From Bacillota bacterium (GTDB lineage: Bacteria; Bacillota; Clostridia; Saccharofermentanales; Fastidiosipilaceae), in assembly GCA_030057555.1 (NCBI GenBank), contig JASGUU010000024.1, positions 1 through 45,008 on the forward strand: a stretch of 45,008 nucleotides of DNA. The letters run 5' to 3'. Shown here one piece after another: positions 1-10,400 of this stretch; within the stretch, counting starts at the first letter, position 1, and the number at the start of each line of letters is the position of its first letter. A program made the translations under genes and the position numbers. The notes below the pieces were generated by a model. It was not told where the DNA came from, made no database searches, and was given only the letters and a program-made list of their open reading frames with translations.

Positions 1-8
1 AATCATTT

Positions 9-46
9 TGACTGAGAGCCAGACAAATCAGTGCTGGCTCCAGTCA
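9..46. repeat. Hairpin-forming inverted repeat
   Basis: TGACTG and GAGCCAG (9-22, separated by one A) pair with CTGGCTC and CAGTCA (34-46), giving a 13-bp stem with one bulge and an 11-nt loop. There is no T-tract on either side, so it does not look like an intrinsic terminator. It resembles the other intergenic hairpin repeats of this window in style but not in sequence. Confidence 0.6.
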
Positions 47-50
47 GAAT

Positions 51-107
51 GAGCAGGTGGCTCCGTTTGAGCCGCGCTGCTGGCCCCAAACGAACGAGCA
101 GGTGGCT
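51..107. repeat. Direct repeat pair GAGCAGGTGGCT flanking a short palindrome
   Basis: GAGCAGGTGGCT occurs at 51-62 and again at 96-107. Between the copies CGTTTG and CAAACG can pair. The element lies directly upstream of the truncated sigma factor tail, so it may mark the rearrangement that removed the rest of that gene. That link is inference. Confidence 0.55.
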
Positions 108-132
108 TTTTCAGAACGCGCTTTGCAAGAGG

Positions 133-225
133 GTAGGACTTTCTGAAAAGAATGTGTCAGTTCGGCTTTTTCGTATACGTCAAAAAATAAAACAATACAT
201 GATTGAAAGAGGGGTTTATATATGA
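133..225 (+). pseudogene. 3' remnant of an ECF sigma-70 family sigma factor
   Basis: The last 30 or so codons before the TGA at 223-225 read as the end of sigma region 4 (VGLSEKNVSVRLFRIRQK followed by a short basic tail). This is the recognition helix typical of small ECF sigma factors of Clostridia. Upstream the frame leaves homology and enters repeat DNA, so regions 2 and most of 4 are missing. The stop overlaps the start of the next gene (ATGA at 222-225), the usual translational coupling of an ECF sigma gene to its membrane partner. Only the 5' part of the operon was lost. Confidence rests on the motif and the context. Confidence 0.65.
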
Positions 226-929
226 ACACAAAAAAGTTTTCGGAAGCAATGAGTGAAGTTAACGATAAATACTATGTGGAAGCTGTAAGCTATCAACCGA
301 AGCGAAAGAAACAGATCTGGATAAAATGGGGAGCGATGGCAGCTTGTCTGTGCCTTGTGCTTGTGGTCGCTTTTATGTTCCGGAAAGGGAGTTGGAGCAA
401 CCACGAAATAACATTTGATAACGGAGACACATTGGTATTTGCAAAATCTGACAGCGCAGGTTGGGAGCAATTTGAAGTAAAACGCTCCAATGTAGAGAGT
501 CGTGTATTAACTTCGTCTGAAATCAACCTGCTGTTTAGTGAACTTCCTGCGTTTGGTGTAGCTTACTTTGACAAAGACAGTGGACTGTTTGTTGCTTTTG
601 AAGGCAATATAAATGATGTGCTGCTGGCTGTTACTGCCCCTGGTGAAATCTTTGCGGATACACTGATTGACGGCAAGGAAACGATTTCAGAAATCGAAGG
701 TACAGCAGTACATGCAGGGTATTTTCTTACTGACAAAAACAGCAAAGGAGAAAGGACCATCATTTATTATGCAGGTTTCAAGCTCGGTCAGTACGAGCTA
801 TATGTTGAAAATGCAGGTATTGAGAGTAATGGTGATGCAGTAAAAACCAGGTTGGCAAATACTGTTCACGTTTTGATTTCAAACGGTGAACTTGATATGG
901 GTTTAATCTCTGTTAAGCCCGCAGAGTAA
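222..929 (+). CDS. Single-pass membrane protein, likely anti-sigma partner of the lost ECF sigma factor
   Basis: This is a 235-residue protein. The N-terminal cytoplasmic stretch (about residues 1-38, starting MNTKKFSEAMSEVNDKY) is followed by one membrane helix (about 39-54, AACLCLVLVVAFMF) and an extracytoplasmic domain to the end. The N-terminus matches a common clostridial family encoded just after ECF sigma genes. The start is fixed by the ATGA overlap with the sigma remnant at 223-225. In the family these proteins are thought to hold the sigma factor at the membrane; with the sigma gene truncated here, the protein may be orphaned or may serve another sigma factor. No catalytic motif is visible. 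The role is inferred from family context. Confidence 0.75.
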   Translation: MNTKKFSEAMSEVNDKYYVEAVSYQPKRKKQIWIKWGAMAACLCLVLVVAFMFRKGSWSNHEITFDNGDTLVFAKSDSAGWEQFEVKRSNVESRVLTSSEINLLFSELPAFGVAYFDKDSGLFVAFEGNINDVLLAVTAPGEIFADTLIDGKETISEIEGTAVHAGYFLTDKNSKGERTIIYYAGFKLGQYELYVENAGIESNGDAVKTRLANTVHVLISNGELDMGLISVKPAE

Positions 930-1065
930 AAAGGATTTAACGACAAGAAGCAGTAAGCCAAATTCATCTTTGTTGAACTGAATAGCATATATCGCCTCTT
1001 ATGTTGTCAATCTGGCCTTTAACCAAACGACCGGAGAAATCGTGTCAGCAGCGAATGTAAGATGA

Positions 1066-1422
1066 GTGACCTCGAACCTGGAAATATCTACCGGGGGGCT
1101 GGCGAGAATTGAAGATACCTCTGAAATCTCCAAATCGGAGTTCTCTACCTGCCCTGTCGTTGTCCGCACCAGCGAGCATATTGATGCCCGCTTTATATGC
1201 TGTTTTACCGCCCTGGTGATCATTCGGCTGCTGCAGGCGAAGTGGCAGAACAGGTTTCCAGTTGGGCATGTTCTCGAATCGCTCCGCTAATACTGCTGTG
1301 TTCCCCTGGACGCTACAACCTGCCAGTTTATATACTACGATGAGGCTCTGGAAGCCTGTGCCGGGATATTCAACAAAGAGTATAACCGCATATACCTCAC
1401 AAGACAGCAAATCCAGAGATGA
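1066..1422 (+). pseudogene. Degenerate IS1634/IS4-like transposase, C-terminal part
   Basis: One frame, broken by a stop at 1288-1290 and another just upstream at 1063-1065, reads like the end of an IS1634-type DDE transposase. It contains an IEDTSEISKSEF block, the TCPVVVRTSEHIDARFICCF block and a terminal CQFIYYDEALEAC block. The first two correspond to the region around the catalytic glutamate, and the third to the usual C-terminus. The N-terminal two thirds and clear terminal inverted repeats are absent. It is an old inactive fragment. Confidence 0.6.
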
Positions 1423-1718
1423 CTGCGATATTGAAAAATGATTCGAACGCCTTTTGGTTCGCCATCTGGATGAAATCGTGAAAGCCCTGCTGCTGCAGGG
1501 TTTCAGCGTTATTTCTGAAAAATTCGAGATACGCTCACAAGTCGAAGTATTGTTCACGAAGTCATTATGCAACAGGCAGTGAGGTCCTCCGGCAGGCCAT
1601 GACGCGACGCCCGCTGGCTGTGTGCTTGAGCTTCCTGTCCCTGCTGATACGCGGGCGGCTCAATATCTCCGCCTGACAGAAGTCTGCAGGCTGCTTCGAA
1701 TCCAGCCCGAAAGTCCCA

Positions 1719-2195
1719 TCAGGCCTTGCGCTTCATCGCGAGCAGGGTGCCGTCCTGGGCATCCAGTCTGACCACATGCAGATTGGCCCCGTTCTCATCG
1801 ACCACTTTGACCTGCCAGAGGCTGCGTTCCTTCTTCCTTTTCAGTTTCCACCTGATGGGCGTCGAAACGGGGACGGCATTGAACACGATCGCGTTGACGT
1901 CGCCCAGCGGCAGCATGTTCTCCAGGTTCAAGGCCCTCGCATCCAGTCGCCTGGCATTCCGGGCTTTGCGCTTGAGAGTCCGGGCGGTTTTTTTGACGGG
2001 CTCTCCCGTCTGGGCATTGAGCTTGAGTCTGTGGCGCCTGGTGCCGTTATTCCCGACCAGGGAATACTGGTAAAACGGTCCCCTGAGAGCCAGCTGCAGC
2101 CTGGTCAGGTCGTCATCCGGATAATGGTCGAGATACGTTTCGATGGCAGCGGCGACGGAGATAATGCCCAGTTTCGTTTCAGAAATACTCGTCAT
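1719..2195 (-). CDS. Small PepSY-like domain protein
   Basis: This is a 158-residue protein. The start at 2195 is chosen because GGAAAGGA lies eight bases upstream; longer readings to 2261 have no such site. Two segments (about residues 10-65 and 100-158) share the PepSY pattern: a helix of the AAIETYLDHYP type, then beta strands ending in KLNAQTGEPV or RLDAQDGTLL. No signal peptide or membrane helix is visible, although most PepSY proteins are exported. The middle is very rich in Arg and Lys. It stands alone on the minus strand, divergent from the purine operon. The function is unknown. Confidence 0.6.
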   Translation of the reverse strand: MTSISETKLGIISVAAAIETYLDHYPDDDLTRLQLALRGPFYQYSLVGNNGTRRHRLKLNAQTGEPVKKTARTLKRKARNARRLDARALNLENMLPLGDVNAIVFNAVPVSTPIRWKLKRKKERSLWQVKVVDENGANLHVVRLDAQDGTLLAMKRKA

Positions 2196-2332
2196 GGCAC
2201 ACGTCCTTTCCTCTGAATACCGCTTCTGCTGGTGCGGGTACTCTGTTATGCGCATATTCATAACTTGTTAGCCAGGGTTAACAACATGTTACCGTCCGGT
2301 CTGGCATGCTGTCAAAAACTCCATCCCGCGGT

Positions 2333-2360
2333 GGACGCGGGCAGGCCGAGACGGTACAAT
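2333..2360 (+). promoter_or_regulatory. Predicted sigma-70 promoter of the purine operon
   Basis: A -35 like TGGACG (2333-2338) and a -10 TACAAT (2355-2360) are separated by 16 bases. They lie about 140 bases before purE, leaving a GC-rich leader of roughly 135 bases. A CGCCCG/CGGGCG hairpin can form in that leader. No known riboswitch consensus was recognised. Confidence 0.55.
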
Positions 2361-2500
2361 GCAAATCTGTGTTGCGACCGCCGACTGCCGCTGCCGCCCG
2401 GCATATGATACGGGCGTGTGTTGGCCGCCAACTATCCCGTTCCCGCCCCGGCTGGCCGCGGGTCTGCGCCGGATGAGGCGCCCAGATGGAGTCCCGATTG

Positions 2501-3031
2501 ATGAAGAAAGTTGCCATCGTCATGGGCAGCGCGAGCGATTATGACCGCGTCCGCCCCGCTGTTGAAGTTCTCCGGGAGGCGGGCGTACCTCTGGTCACGC
2601 GCGTCCTCTCCGCCCACCGCACACCGGAGGAAGCCGGGCTGTTCGCGGCCACGGCCGCCGCACACAGTATCGGCGTCATCATCGCCGCGGCCGGGAAGGC
2701 CGCCCATCTCGCCGGTGCCCTCGCCGCACGCACCACCCTGCCCGTCATCGGCATTCCCATCCGCGCCACGGCCCTCGACGGCATGGATGCCCTCCTCTCA
2801 ACCGTGCAGATGCCGCAGGGCATCCCGGTGGCGACGGTGGCCATCGACGGCGCTGCCAACGCCGCGATTCTGGCGCTCGAGATCCTCGCCCTGGGCGATC
2901 CCGGGATCGCGGCCCGGGTGCTCGAGATGCGCGAACGCATCCGGCAGCAGGCCCTCGCCGCGGACGCGGAGGTCCAGCAGCGGATCGCGGCCGAATTCGG
3001 CGCGGACGTAGCGGAGGCCTGCGCCCCGTGA
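2501..3031 (+). CDS. purE: N5-carboxyaminoimidazole ribonucleotide mutase / AIR carboxylase PurE
   Basis: This 176-residue PurE (family usual about 160-170) catalyses the carboxylation step that makes CAIR in purine synthesis. The N-terminus KKVAIVMGSASDYD carries the GSxSD nucleotide-binding motif. SAHRTPE with the catalytic His follows at about residue 40, and IIAAAGKAAHLAG near 70. The start at 2501 is preferred over the ATG at 2486 because GGAG (2488-2491) lies nine bases before it. Its stop overlaps the GTG start of purF. No purK is in the window, so it cannot be seen whether the ATP-dependent partner exists elsewhere. Confidence 0.95.
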   Translation: MKKVAIVMGSASDYDRVRPAVEVLREAGVPLVTRVLSAHRTPEEAGLFAATAAAHSIGVIIAAAGKAAHLAGALAARTTLPVIGIPIRATALDGMDALLSTVQMPQGIPVATVAIDGAANAAILALEILALGDPGIAARVLEMRERIRQQALAADAEVQQRIAAEFGADVAEACAP

Positions 3032-4452
3032 GCGGGGTCTTCGGGGTCTATTCGCCCACGCGCAGCAACCTCGCCTCCGAGGTCTACTACGGCATCTACG
3101 CCCTGCAGCACCGCGGCCAGGAGAGCTGCGGCATCGCGGTCAACGACGGCGGCGTCATCAGCAGCCATAAGGATGTCGGGCTCGTCGACGCGGTCTTCGA
3201 CCGCGAGGTGCTCGCGCGTCTCGGCGACGGCGAGATCGCGATCGGGCACTGCCACTACAGCAAGCGCGTTACCGCCACCCGGGCCAACGCCCAGCCGATG
3301 ACCGTCAACCACATCAAGGGCCAGATGGCCCTCGCCATGAACGGCGCCCTCATCAACGCCCCCCGGCTGCGCCATGAGCTCGAGCTGCTGGGCTCCATCT
3401 TTCACTCGCTGAGCGACTCCGAGCTCATCGCCACCACCATCGTCCACGAACGCCTCAGGAATCCCTCCATTGAGGCGGCGGTCTCGGCCGCCATGTACCG
3501 CCTGGAGGGTGCCTACAGCCTCGTCCTGATGTCGCCGCGGAAGCTCATCGGCGTCCGCGATCCCCTCGGTTTTCGCCCCCTGGTCCTCGGCGAGCGCGAC
3601 GGCGTCCACGTGCTGGCCTCGGAGAGCTGCGCCCTCGATGCGGTCGGCGCCGCCTTCGTCCGCGACATCGAGCCCGGCGAGATCGTCGTCATCGATCCCG
3701 GCGGCCTGCGCTCCCTGCGCGAGCATGTGACCGGTGGCCGGCATGCCCTCTGCGCCTTTGAGTACATCTATTTTGCCCGCCCCGATTCCGTGGTCGAGGG
3801 CACCCAGGTTCATGAGGCCAGAAAGCGCCTCGGTGCCGCCCTCGCCCGCAGCCACCCTGTCGACGCCGATGTGGTCCTCGGTGTCCCCGACTCCGGCATC
3901 GACGCCGCGCTCGGCTATGCGGAGACCTCGGGGATTCCCTATGGCCTCGGCTTCATCAAGAACAAGTACATCGGCCGCACCTTCATCCGCAACGACCAGC
4001 GCGAGCGCGAGGACCGTGTGCGCATCAAGCTCAACGTCATCGAGAGCCAGGTCCGCGGCCGCCGCGTCATCATGGTCGACGACTCCATCGTCCGCGGCAC
4101 CACCGTGGCCCGCATCGTCCGCCTGCTGCGGCTGGCCGGCGCCCGTGAGATCCATGTGCTGAGCTCGGCCCCGCCCTTCCTCAACCCCTGCTACTTCGGC
4201 ACCGACATCGACTCGCGCGAGGACCTCATCTCCGTCCGCCTGGAGCCGGACGAGATCGCCCGCCGCATCGGAGCCGACTCGGTCGGCTTCCTGCGCCATG
4301 AGGATGTCAATGAAATGGTGGCGGGCTGCCCGCTGGATCTCTGCAAAGGCTGCTTCAGCGGCTGCTACCCGCTCGCGATTCCCCCCAACCTGGATGCCCT
4401 GCGCATCAGAGACGAGCGCCGCTTCGGCGCCCGCCTGTCCCAGGCCAACTGA
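3028..4452 (+). CDS. purF: Amidophosphoribosyltransferase PurF with degenerate glutaminase site
   Basis: This is a 474-residue first enzyme of purine synthesis. The N-terminal Ntn-type glutaminase domain (about 1-230) is followed by a phosphoribosyltransferase domain with the PRPP motif [10 protein letters not shown]. Cysteines in [14 protein letters not shown] and [11 protein letters not shown] match the Fe-S ligands of the B. subtilis-type enzyme. The catalytic N-terminal Cys is missing: the GTG start is followed directly by Ser ([10 protein letters not shown]). Other glutamine-site residues have changed too: GHCHYS at 73-78 where GHxRYS is normal, and MNGAL at 104-108 for HNGNL. The start overlaps the purE stop and no upstream Cys codon is suitably placed. 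The synthase half looks intact, so ammonia-dependent activity is the simplest inference. Confidence 0.93.
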   Translation: MSGVFGVYSPTRSNLASEVYYGIYALQHRGQESCGIAVNDGGVISSHKDVGLVDAVFDREVLARLGDGEIAIGHCHYSKRVTATRANAQPMTVNHIKGQMALAMNGALINAPRLRHELELLGSIFHSLSDSELIATTIVHERLRNPSIEAAVSAAMYRLEGAYSLVLMSPRKLIGVRDPLGFRPLVLGERDGVHVLASESCALDAVGAAFVRDIEPGEIVVIDPGGLRSLREHVTGGRHALCAFEYIYFARPDSVVEGTQVHEARKRLGAALARSHPVDADVVLGVPDSGIDAALGYAETSGIPYGLGFIKNKYIGRTFIRNDQREREDRVRIKLNVIESQVRGRRVIMVDDSIVRGTTVARIVRLLRLAGAREIHVLSSAPPFLNPCYFGTDIDSREDLISVRLEPDEIARRIGADSVGFLRHEDVNEMVAGCPLDLCKGCFSGCYPLAIPPNLDALRIRDERRFGARLSQAN

Positions 4453-4462
4453 GGAGACTGAC

Positions 4463-5518
4463 ATGACAGAGAACCGGCGCCACAGCGCCTCCGACCGCTA
4501 CCGCGACGCGGGTGTCGACGTCAACGCCGGCTACCGGGCCGTCGATCTGATGCGCGCCCACGTCGCCTCCACCCGCACCCCCGGTGTTCTCGGCGATATC
4601 GGCGGCTTCGGCGGCCTCTTCCGCCCCGATCTCACGGGCCTTCAGGAGCCCGTCCTCATCGGCGCCACCGACGGCGTCGGCACGAAGCTCAGGATCGCGC
4701 AGCTGCTGGACCGGCACGACACGATCGGCATCGACTGCGTCGCCATGTGCGTCAATGACCTCATCTGTGCCGGAGCTGCGCCGCTCTTCTTCCTCGACTA
4801 TATCGCCGTCGGCCGCAATGTCCCCGAACGCGTCGCCGCCATCGTCGCCGGCGTCGCCGCCGGCTGCCGCCAGGCCGGCTGCGCCCTCATCGGCGGCGAG
4901 ACGGCCGAGATGCCCGGCCTCTACGCCCCCGACGCCTACGACATCGCGGGCTTCGCGGTCGGCCTCGTCGACCGGCCCGCCATCCTCGACGGCAGCCGCC
5001 TCGAGGCGGGCGACACGATCCTCGGCCTCGCCTCTTCGGGACTGCACTCGAACGGCTTTTCCCTGGTGCGCCAGGTGCTGGGTGTCGAGTCGCGCGATCT
5101 CACAGCCGAGGTTCCGGAGCTGGGCATGAGTCTCGGTGAGGCTCTGCTCGAACCGACACGCATCTATGCAAAGTCTGTCGCCGCCCTCCGCGGCCGCGTT
5201 GACGTGAAGGCGGTTGCCCACATCACCGGCGGCGGCTGGCATGAGAACCTGCCGCGCCTGCTGCCCGCCGACAGCGGGCTGGGGCTCGAAGTGCGGCGGG
5301 GATCGGTGCCGGAACGGCCGGCGATCTTTGCCTATATCGAGGAGGTGGGGCAGATCCCCGAACACGAGATGTACCATACCTTCAACATGGGCCTCGGGCT
5401 GGCGCTGGTTGTCGCGCCGGCAGAGGCGGAGACGGCGCTCGCCGGGCTCGCTGAGGCGGGGGAGACAGCCTGGATCCTCGGCAGCGTGACCGCCACGCCC
5501 GGGCTGGTGACAGCATGA
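4463..5518 (+). CDS. purM: Phosphoribosylformylglycinamidine cyclo-ligase (AIR synthetase) PurM
   Basis: This 351-residue PurM converts FGAM to AIR with ATP. The start follows a GAGGAG site at 4451-4456. Visible landmarks are [18 protein letters not shown] at the N-terminus, [13 protein letters not shown] with the metal and ATP-binding residues, [27 protein letters not shown] and [13 protein letters not shown]. Length and motif order match the family. The stop overlaps the start of purND in an ATGA, so the two are translationally coupled. Confidence 0.96.
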   Translation: MTENRRHSASDRYRDAGVDVNAGYRAVDLMRAHVASTRTPGVLGDIGGFGGLFRPDLTGLQEPVLIGATDGVGTKLRIAQLLDRHDTIGIDCVAMCVNDLICAGAAPLFFLDYIAVGRNVPERVAAIVAGVAAGCRQAGCALIGGETAEMPGLYAPDAYDIAGFAVGLVDRPAILDGSRLEAGDTILGLASSGLHSNGFSLVRQVLGVESRDLTAEVPELGMSLGEALLEPTRIYAKSVAALRGRVDVKAVAHITGGGWHENLPRLLPADSGLGLEVRRGSVPERPAIFAYIEEVGQIPEHEMYHTFNMGLGLALVVAPAEAETALAGLAEAGETAWILGSVTATPGLVTA

Positions 5519-7425
5519 GCCGGCCGCTGCACATCGCCGTCCTGGTTTCGGGCGGCGGCAGCAACCTCCAGGCCCTGATCGACGCCGGTCTACCCGGCTG
5601 CGAGATCGCCCTGGTCGTGTCGAACCGTCCCGACGCCGGTGCCCTCGAGCGCGCCCGGGCGGCCGGCATTCCGACGGCTGTCATCACCTCGACCCCGGAG
5701 GAGCGCCGCACGCTCGAACGCCCGGCCCGCGACGCCGTCGTGGAGAAGCGCCTCGAGACCCGTCTGCGCGAGGCCCGGGTTGAGCTCATTGTCCTCGCCG
5801 GCTACCTGCGCATCTTGAGCCCCCGCTTCGTGCGCCGCTGGCCGGAGCGCATCCTGAACATCCATCCGGCCCTGCTGCCCGACTTTGGCGGCCCCGGCTT
5901 CTACGGCCGTCACGTCCATGAGGCCGTGCTGGCGGCCGGCGCGCGAGAGAGCGGGGCGACGGTGCACCTGGTCACGGCGGAGGTCGACGGCGGCCCCATT
6001 CTGGCCCAGGAGCGGGTGCCGGTTGAGCCGGGCGACAGCCCTGAGAGCCTCGCTGCCCGCGTGCTCGCGGTCGAGCACCGGATCCTGCCGGTCACGGTCG
6101 CGGCCCATGCGGTCCGGCTGCGCAAGGAGCGCCTGCGTGTCATGGTCGTCGGCGGCGGTGGGCGCGAGCATGCCCTGGTCCGCGGTATCGCCGCCGACCC
6201 CTGGGTCGACTTCATCCACGCCCTGCCGGGCAACGGCGGCATAGCAGAGCTGGCCACCTGTTTCCCCATCGCGGCGACCGACCTCGACGCGATCGAGGCC
6301 CACGCTGTCGAGCACGGGATCAACTTCGCGGTGGTGGCCCCGGACGATCCGCTGGTGCTGGGGCTGGTCGACCGCCTCGCTGCCCGCGGCATCCGCTCGT
6401 TCGGCCCGACAAAGGCCGCCGCCCGCATCGAGGGCTCGAAGCGCTACGCCAAGAACCTGATGCGAAAGTACGGGATTCCGACCGCGGACTTTGCCGAGTT
6501 TGAAAATGTAGAAGCGGCCCGCGCGTATCTGCACACGAAAACGGTCTGGCCCCAGGTGCTGAAGGCCGACGGCCTGGCCCTGGGGAAGGGGGTCTACATT
6601 GCCCCCGACCCCGCCGCCGCCGAAGCCGCCCTCGCAGCCCTGATGATCGACAGGGCCCACGGCGACGCCGGCCGCAGCATCGTCATTGAGGACTGGCTCG
6701 GCGAGCCGGCGCGCGAGATCACGGTGCTGGCCTTCTGCGACGGGGAGCGCGCCGTCGCCATGCCCTCTTCCATGGACCACAAGCGGGCGCTTGACGGCGA
6801 CAAAGGTCCCAACACCGGCGGCATGGGCGTCATCGCCCCCAATCCGCTCTATACCCCGGAGGTGGCGGCGCGGGTGGAACGCGAAATTCTGCAGCCGACT
6901 GTCGCTGCGCTGCAGGCGGAGGGCTGCCCCTTCCGCGGCTGCCTGTACCTGGGCCTGATGCTGACCGACGACGGCCCTAAAGTCATCGAGTACAACTGCC
7001 GCTTCGGCGATCCGGAGGCCCAGGCCGTGCTGCCGCTGCTCGAGAGCGGTCTGCTGCCTCTGCTTGAAGCCTGTGCCGACGGCTGCCTGGACCGGGTCGA
7101 CGTTGAATTCCAGGAGGCGGCCACCTGCACCGTGATCCTGACTTCGGCGGGCTATCCCGGCCGCTATCAGACGGGTTTCCCGATCGACTTCGGGGGTGTC
7201 GAGGAGCTGCCGGACATCTTTATCTACCACGCAGGGACGAAGCGCATAGGCAAAGACATCCTGACCTCCGGCGGTCGCGTCCTCGCCGTCACCGCCCGTG
7301 CGGCGACGCTGCCTGAGGCTATCGATCTCGCCTACGAGGCCAGTGACCGCATTCATTTTGAGGGTAGAAGCTGCCGCCGTGACATCGGCGCCGCCGCCCT
7401 GCGCCATCTGAAGGAGCATTCATGA
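5515..7425 (+). CDS. purN-purD: Bifunctional PurN-PurD: GAR formyltransferase fused to GAR synthetase
   Basis: One uninterrupted 636-codon frame encodes two enzymes. Residues 1 to about 205 are a PurN-type formyltransferase: [15 protein letters not shown] at the N-terminus, catalytic NIHPALLP and EVDGGPI. From about residue 209 a complete PurD begins at [18 protein letters not shown]. It has an ATP-grasp domain with [10 protein letters not shown] and [10 protein letters not shown] and ends as PurD usually does. The product of the PurD half (GAR) is the substrate of the PurN half, so the fusion could channel it. The junction is short (about ten residues) and shows no stop or ribosome site. The gene overlaps purM and purL by ATGA at both ends. 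Confidence 0.93.
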   Translation: MSRPLHIAVLVSGGGSNLQALIDAGLPGCEIALVVSNRPDAGALERARAAGIPTAVITSTPEERRTLERPARDAVVEKRLETRLREARVELIVLAGYLRILSPRFVRRWPERILNIHPALLPDFGGPGFYGRHVHEAVLAAGARESGATVHLVTAEVDGGPILAQERVPVEPGDSPESLAARVLAVEHRILPVTVAAHAVRLRKERLRVMVVGGGGREHALVRGIAADPWVDFIHALPGNGGIAELATCFPIAATDLDAIEAHAVEHGINFAVVAPDDPLVLGLVDRLAARGIRSFGPTKAAARIEGSKRYAKNLMRKYGIPTADFAEFENVEAARAYLHTKTVWPQVLKADGLALGKGVYIAPDPAAAEAALAALMIDRAHGDAGRSIVIEDWLGEPAREITVLAFCDGERAVAMPSSMDHKRALDGDKGPNTGGMGVIAPNPLYTPEVAARVEREILQPTVAALQAEGCPFRGCLYLGLMLTDDGPKVIEYNCRFGDPEAQAVLPLLESGLLPLLEACADGCLDRVDVEFQEAATCTVILTSAGYPGRYQTGFPIDFGGVEELPDIFIYHAGTKRIGKDILTSGGRVLAVTARAATLPEAIDLAYEASDRIHFEGRSCRRDIGAAALRHLKEHS

Positions 7426-10400
7426 TTCAGCGTATCTATGTGGAGAAAAAGCCCGGCTTTGACCAGGAGGCCCGGCAGCTGCGGGCGGAGCTGGCAGAGA
7501 GCCTTGGCATCGAGGGCCTCGGCAGCCTGCGCCTGATCAACCGCTACGATGTTGAGGGGCTGGATGAGGCCGGGCTCGAGCGGGCGCTGTGGACGGTCTT
7601 CGCCGAGGCGCCGGTGGATCTGGTGCACCCGGAGCTGCCCGCCGCCCCCTATCGGCTTGTCGTCGAATACCTGCCCGGGCAGTACGACCAGCGCGCCGAT
7701 GCCGCGGCCCAGTGCGCCCAGTTTGTCATTGGCGGCCCCAGGCCCCGGGTGCGTCATGCCCGTGTCTGGCTGCTGGATGGCGAATTGACGGCAGAGGAGC
7801 TCGGGCGCATCCGCGGCTGGCTCGTGAATCCGGTCGACAGCCATGTCACCGGCTGCGCTCTTCCGACGAGCCTGACACAGGGGGCTCCCTGCCCCGCCCC
7901 CATCCCGATCCATACGGGCTTTCGCGAGCTGGCGGATGCAGCTTCCCGCAGCGCCTGGCTCTCCGCCCATGGCTTCGCGATGAGCGAGGCTGACCTCGCC
8001 TGCTGCGTCGAATACTTCCGCGCCGAGAACCGCGATCCCAGCGAGACTGAGCTGCGTGTGCTCGACACCTACTGGTCGGACCACTGCCGCCATACGACCT
8101 TCCAGACCGGGCTTCGTGATATTACGAGCCATAATCCCGACGCTACCCGCACGCTTGAACGTGTCCGGGAGCTGCGCCGGGAACTCGGCCGCGACAATCG
8201 CCCCCTGACTCTGATGGAGCTCGCGACCATCGGCATGCGTGCTCTGCGCGCCGCCGGCCGCCTCGAGGCTCTCGACGTCTCGGAGGAGGTCAACGCCTGC
8301 ACCGTCCGCGTTACGGTGGACGTCGACGGCCGCGACGAGGACTGGCTGCTGCTCTTCAAGAACGAAACCCACAACCACCCGACCGAGATCGAGCCCTTCG
8401 GCGGGGCGGCGACCTGCCTCGGCGGGGCGATCCGCGATCCCCTCTCGGGGCGCGGCTATGTCTACCAGGCCATGCGCGTCAGCGGTGCCGGCGATCCGAC
8501 CCGGCCCATTGATGAGACCCTGCCCGGCAAACTGCCGCAGATCGTGATCTGTCGCGAGGCGGCGCGCGGCTACGCCTCCTACGGCAACCAGATCGGCCTC
8601 GCGACCGGTCTCGTCGACGAGATCTACCATCCCGGCTATGTGGCCAAGCGCATGGAGCTCGGCGCCGTCATCGCCGCGGCTCCGGCGGCTGCGGTCGTGC
8701 GCGCCCGCCCCGAGCCCGGCGACCGCGTCCTGCTGGTCGGCGGCCGCACCGGCCGTGACGGCCTCGGCGGGGCGACGGGCTCCTCCCAGGCCCACGATGA
8801 GACTTCGCTCTCGAGCTCCGGTGCCGAGGTGCAGAAGGGCAACGCGCCCGAGGAGCGCAAGCTGCAGCGCCTCTTCCGCCGCCCGGAGGCCACCCGCCTC
8901 ATCCGCCGCTCGAACGACTTCGGCGCCGGCGGTATTGCGGTAGCCGTCGGTGAGCTCGCCGACGGGTTGGTGATCAATCTGGATGCCGTGCCGACCAAGT
9001 ACGCTGGCCTCGACGGCACGGAACTCGCCATCTCGGAGTCGCAGGAGCGCATGGCGGTGGTGGTGCGGGCGGATGACGTCGAGTCCTTTGCCTCTCTCGC
9101 CGCCGAGGAGAACCTCGAATGCACCGAGATCGCCGTCGTTACCAGTGAGCCCCGCCTGGTCATGCACTGGCGCGGGGAGCGGATCGTCGATCTGGCCCGC
9201 GATTTTCTCGATACCAACGGCGCCCGCCGCCATGCCAGTGTGGAAATCCAGGCGCCCGCCGTGCCGCCCGTCCGTTTCCGCTATGAGGGCGACTGGCAGA
9301 GCTCAATGCTGAAGCTGGTGGGCGACCTCGCCGTGGCCTCGCGCCGTGGCCTCGTCGAGCGCTTTGACTCCACCATCGGCGCCGCGTCGCTGCTGCTGCC
9401 ACTTGGCGGCAGTCGCCAGCTGACCCCGATCGAGGCCATGGCCGCCCGCCTGCCCGTGCTCACGGGCGAGACGACGAGCGCCTCGCTCATGGCCTATAGC
9501 TATGATCCCTGGCTGACGGAGGCCGACCCCTGGCGCGGTGGCCGCCTCGCTGTTCTGGAGGCCGTCGGCCGCATCACAGCCGCCGGCGGCGAGCTCGGGC
9601 GCTGCTGGCTCTCGCTGCAGGAGTTCTTCCCCCGTCTCGGGGAGGATCCCGCGCGCTGGGGCCTGCCCGCGGCCGCCCTGCTCGGCGCCGTCTCGGCCCA
9701 GCTCGATCTCGGACTCGCCGCCATCGGGGGCAAGGATTCCATGTCCGGATCCTTTGAGGATCTCGATGTCCCGCCGACCCTGGTCGCCTTCGCCGTCGCG
9801 ATGACGCGGGACGACCGGGTGCGCTCGCCCGAGTTCCGTCGGGCAGGGAGCACGGTCTGGCTTCTGGAGGCGCCGGAGGGCGAAGCTGAGCTGCGGGGCT
9901 ATCTCGAGCACGTTTCGGGGCTGCTGCGGCGTCCCGAAATCCTCTCGGCTTCGCTGGTCACGGCGGGCGGCCTCGCCCGGCGCGTCTTCCTCTCGGCTGT
10001 CGGCAACGGGCTCGGCTTCCGTTTCAGCGACGATGTCGGGAGGGAGGAGGTCTTTGCCGCGAAACCCCTGGCCTTCCTGATTGAGTCCGACGAGCCCGTG
10101 CCCGGCGCGCGCCTGATCGGCGTGACGACCCAGGAACGGAGCCTGGTTCTGGGCGGGGAAAAGGTCTTGCTTGATACGCTCGAAACAGCCTGGGAGGCGA
10201 AACTCGAGCCGGTCTATCCCACACGCACGGAGAACGGGGGACGGGTCGAGACGATCTCCATGTCCCGCGTGGCGCCGCCCGCCGTTTCTCTCGGCCGCAG
10301 GCCGCGCGTGCTGCTGCCGGTTTTCCCGGGGACGAACGGGGAGTACGACATGGCGTGGGCCTTCCGCCGGGCCGGGGCCGAGGTTGAGACACTGCTTATC

